A DNA stretch of 5,804 bases. It comes from Lachnospiraceae bacterium. Its GTDB lineage: Bacteria > Bacillota > Clostridia > Lachnospirales > Lachnospiraceae. The notes beneath the pieces are model-generated. The model worked only from the letters and a program-made list of their open reading frames with translations. It did no database searches and was not told where the DNA came from. Made by a program: the position numbers and the translations under genes. The stretch's first letter is position 1, and every line of letters starts with the position of its first letter. Shown here piece by piece: positions 5,380-5,804 of this stretch. The stretch covers positions 1 through 5,804 of the forward strand of contig VSND01000127.1 in the NCBI GenBank assembly GCA_009774145.1. Reading direction: 5' to 3'.

Positions 5380-5727
5380 TTAACATATCCTCTCTTTCTG
5401 CTGTTTTACCAATTCTGTTATCATTTTTCTCCGATTTTTCCCCATATCCAGTTCAGTGCCATCAGAAAGCCTGATTGTCCGGACACCTACCTCAGCGACA
5501 TATTTTGCATTGACCAGATAATTTTTATGTATCCGAATAAAACCGTACCCTTTCCATTTTTCTTCAAGAGTTTTTAACGAACCATACTGCTGAAAGGAGG
5601 ACTGATTCCTCATATGGATCATAATCGTATGCCTGCTGCACTCCGCATATAAAATAAGCTCCATACGCACGTCAAGAAAACCAAAACCGTCTTCCATCCG
5701 ATACCGGAGCTGTGTCTTTACCGTCAT
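5380..5727 (-). CDS. LytTR DNA-binding domain, remnant of a response regulator that lost its receiver
   Basis: The 115-residue frame is essentially one LytTR domain: QLRYRMEDGFGFLDVRMELI (6-25), LYAECSRHTIMIHM (26-39), SLKTLEEKWKGYGFIRIHKN (50-69), the conserved YLVNAKYVAEV (70-80), and RTIRLSDGTELDMGKNRRKM (83-102). AgrA/VirR-type regulators have about 120 residues of receiver in front; here the upstream bases from about 5734 are instead the palindromic mobile-element end. An in-frame TAA at 5758-5760 closes the frame, and there is no ribosome binding site before the ATG at 5725-5727. It is probably not well expressed and cannot be phosphorylated. It overlaps the likely original kinase start (ATG 5384-5386), the classic regulator-kinase operon arrangement. 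As a separate LytTR-only protein it could in principle still bind DNA, but a broken gene is more likely. Confidence 0.85.
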   Translation of the reverse strand: MTVKTQLRYRMEDGFGFLDVRMELILYAECSRHTIMIHMRNQSSFQQYGSLKTLEEKWKGYGFIRIHKNYLVNAKYVAEVGVRTIRLSDGTELDMGKNRRKMITELVKQQKERIC

Positions 5728-5733
5728 ACTTAA

Positions 5734-5804
5734 CGACCACCGGCTAAAGCCGGTGGGTTAATCGCGGTCTAAAGACCGCCGTTTAGCGACTGAAAGTCGC
5801 AGTG
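5734..5804. mobile_element. Terminal region of an IS200/IS605-type element: three tandem palindromes (continues past the right edge)
   Basis: Three short stem-loops follow each other: CCACCGGC/GCCGGTGG (5737-5744 with 5749-5756, loop TAAA), GCGGTC/GACCGC (5764-5769 with 5774-5779, loop TAAA), and GCGACT/AGTCGC (5786-5791 with 5795-5800, loop GAA). Subterminal hairpins without inverted terminal repeats are typical of IS200/IS605 elements, whose single-strand transposase recognises such structures; the flank TTAAC (5731-5735 region) resembles a short target or cleavage sequence. The element boundary coincides with the loss of the receiver part of the LytTR gene. Which end this is, and whether tnpA or tnpB lies beyond, cannot be told from the window. 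Confidence 0.68.

Overview
The window looks like chromosomal or integrated-element DNA from a low-to-mid GC Firmicute, most likely a Clostridia/Lachnospiraceae-type gut bacterium. This is an inference. It rests on strong AGGAGG-type ribosome binding sites, a MazF very close in sequence to the Bacillus EndoA type, an AgrC/LytTR-style two-component pair, an OmpR-type winged-helix regulator, a good sigma-A promoter and the mix of insertion-sequence debris. Every gene I can support reads on the minus strand, so the genetic order runs from high to low coordinates.

Layout from the right edge, in the direction of transcription. (1) 5734-5804: three consecutive GC-rich palindromes with near-identical apices, which look like one end of an IS200/IS605-type element. 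(2) 5727-5380: a LytTR DNA-binding domain without its receiver, cut off by that element. (3) 5354-4023: an AgrC-like membrane histidine kinase. Its natural ATG appears to lie at 5386, overlapping the LytTR stop, but is out of frame by one base at an A4 run. The signalling pair therefore looks damaged at two places. (4) 3922-3449: a small OmpR-type winged-helix protein with no receiver, transcribed alone from a clear promoter (3950-3978) into a clear terminator (3405-3445). (5) 3163 to 1141: a tightly spaced run consisting of mazF toxin, a catalytically degenerate stand-alone serine-recombinase-like domain, an unrecognised 111-residue protein, and a YhcG/DUF1016 PDDEXK nuclease gene broken by an internal deletion. 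A doubtful 44-codon ORF precedes mazF. (6) 1036-782: the N-terminal zinc-ribbon part of an IS1595-like transposase, truncated. (7) 781-291: about 490 bases without a convincing gene, holding at least five, probably six, copies of a 15-bp motif (consensus TACTATCASGCAAAA) in both orientations. (8) 290-1: the N-terminal cupin domain of an AraC-family regulator running off the left edge.

Taken together this is an accessory mosaic: a toxin operon without a recognisable MazE, broken nuclease and transposase genes, an inactivated quorum-sensing-like pair, and an iteron- or operator-like array. The best candidates for something undescribed are the motif array and the mazF / recombinase-like / 111-aa cassette. 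I do not see a CRISPR array, tRNA, rRNA or a recognisable riboswitch.
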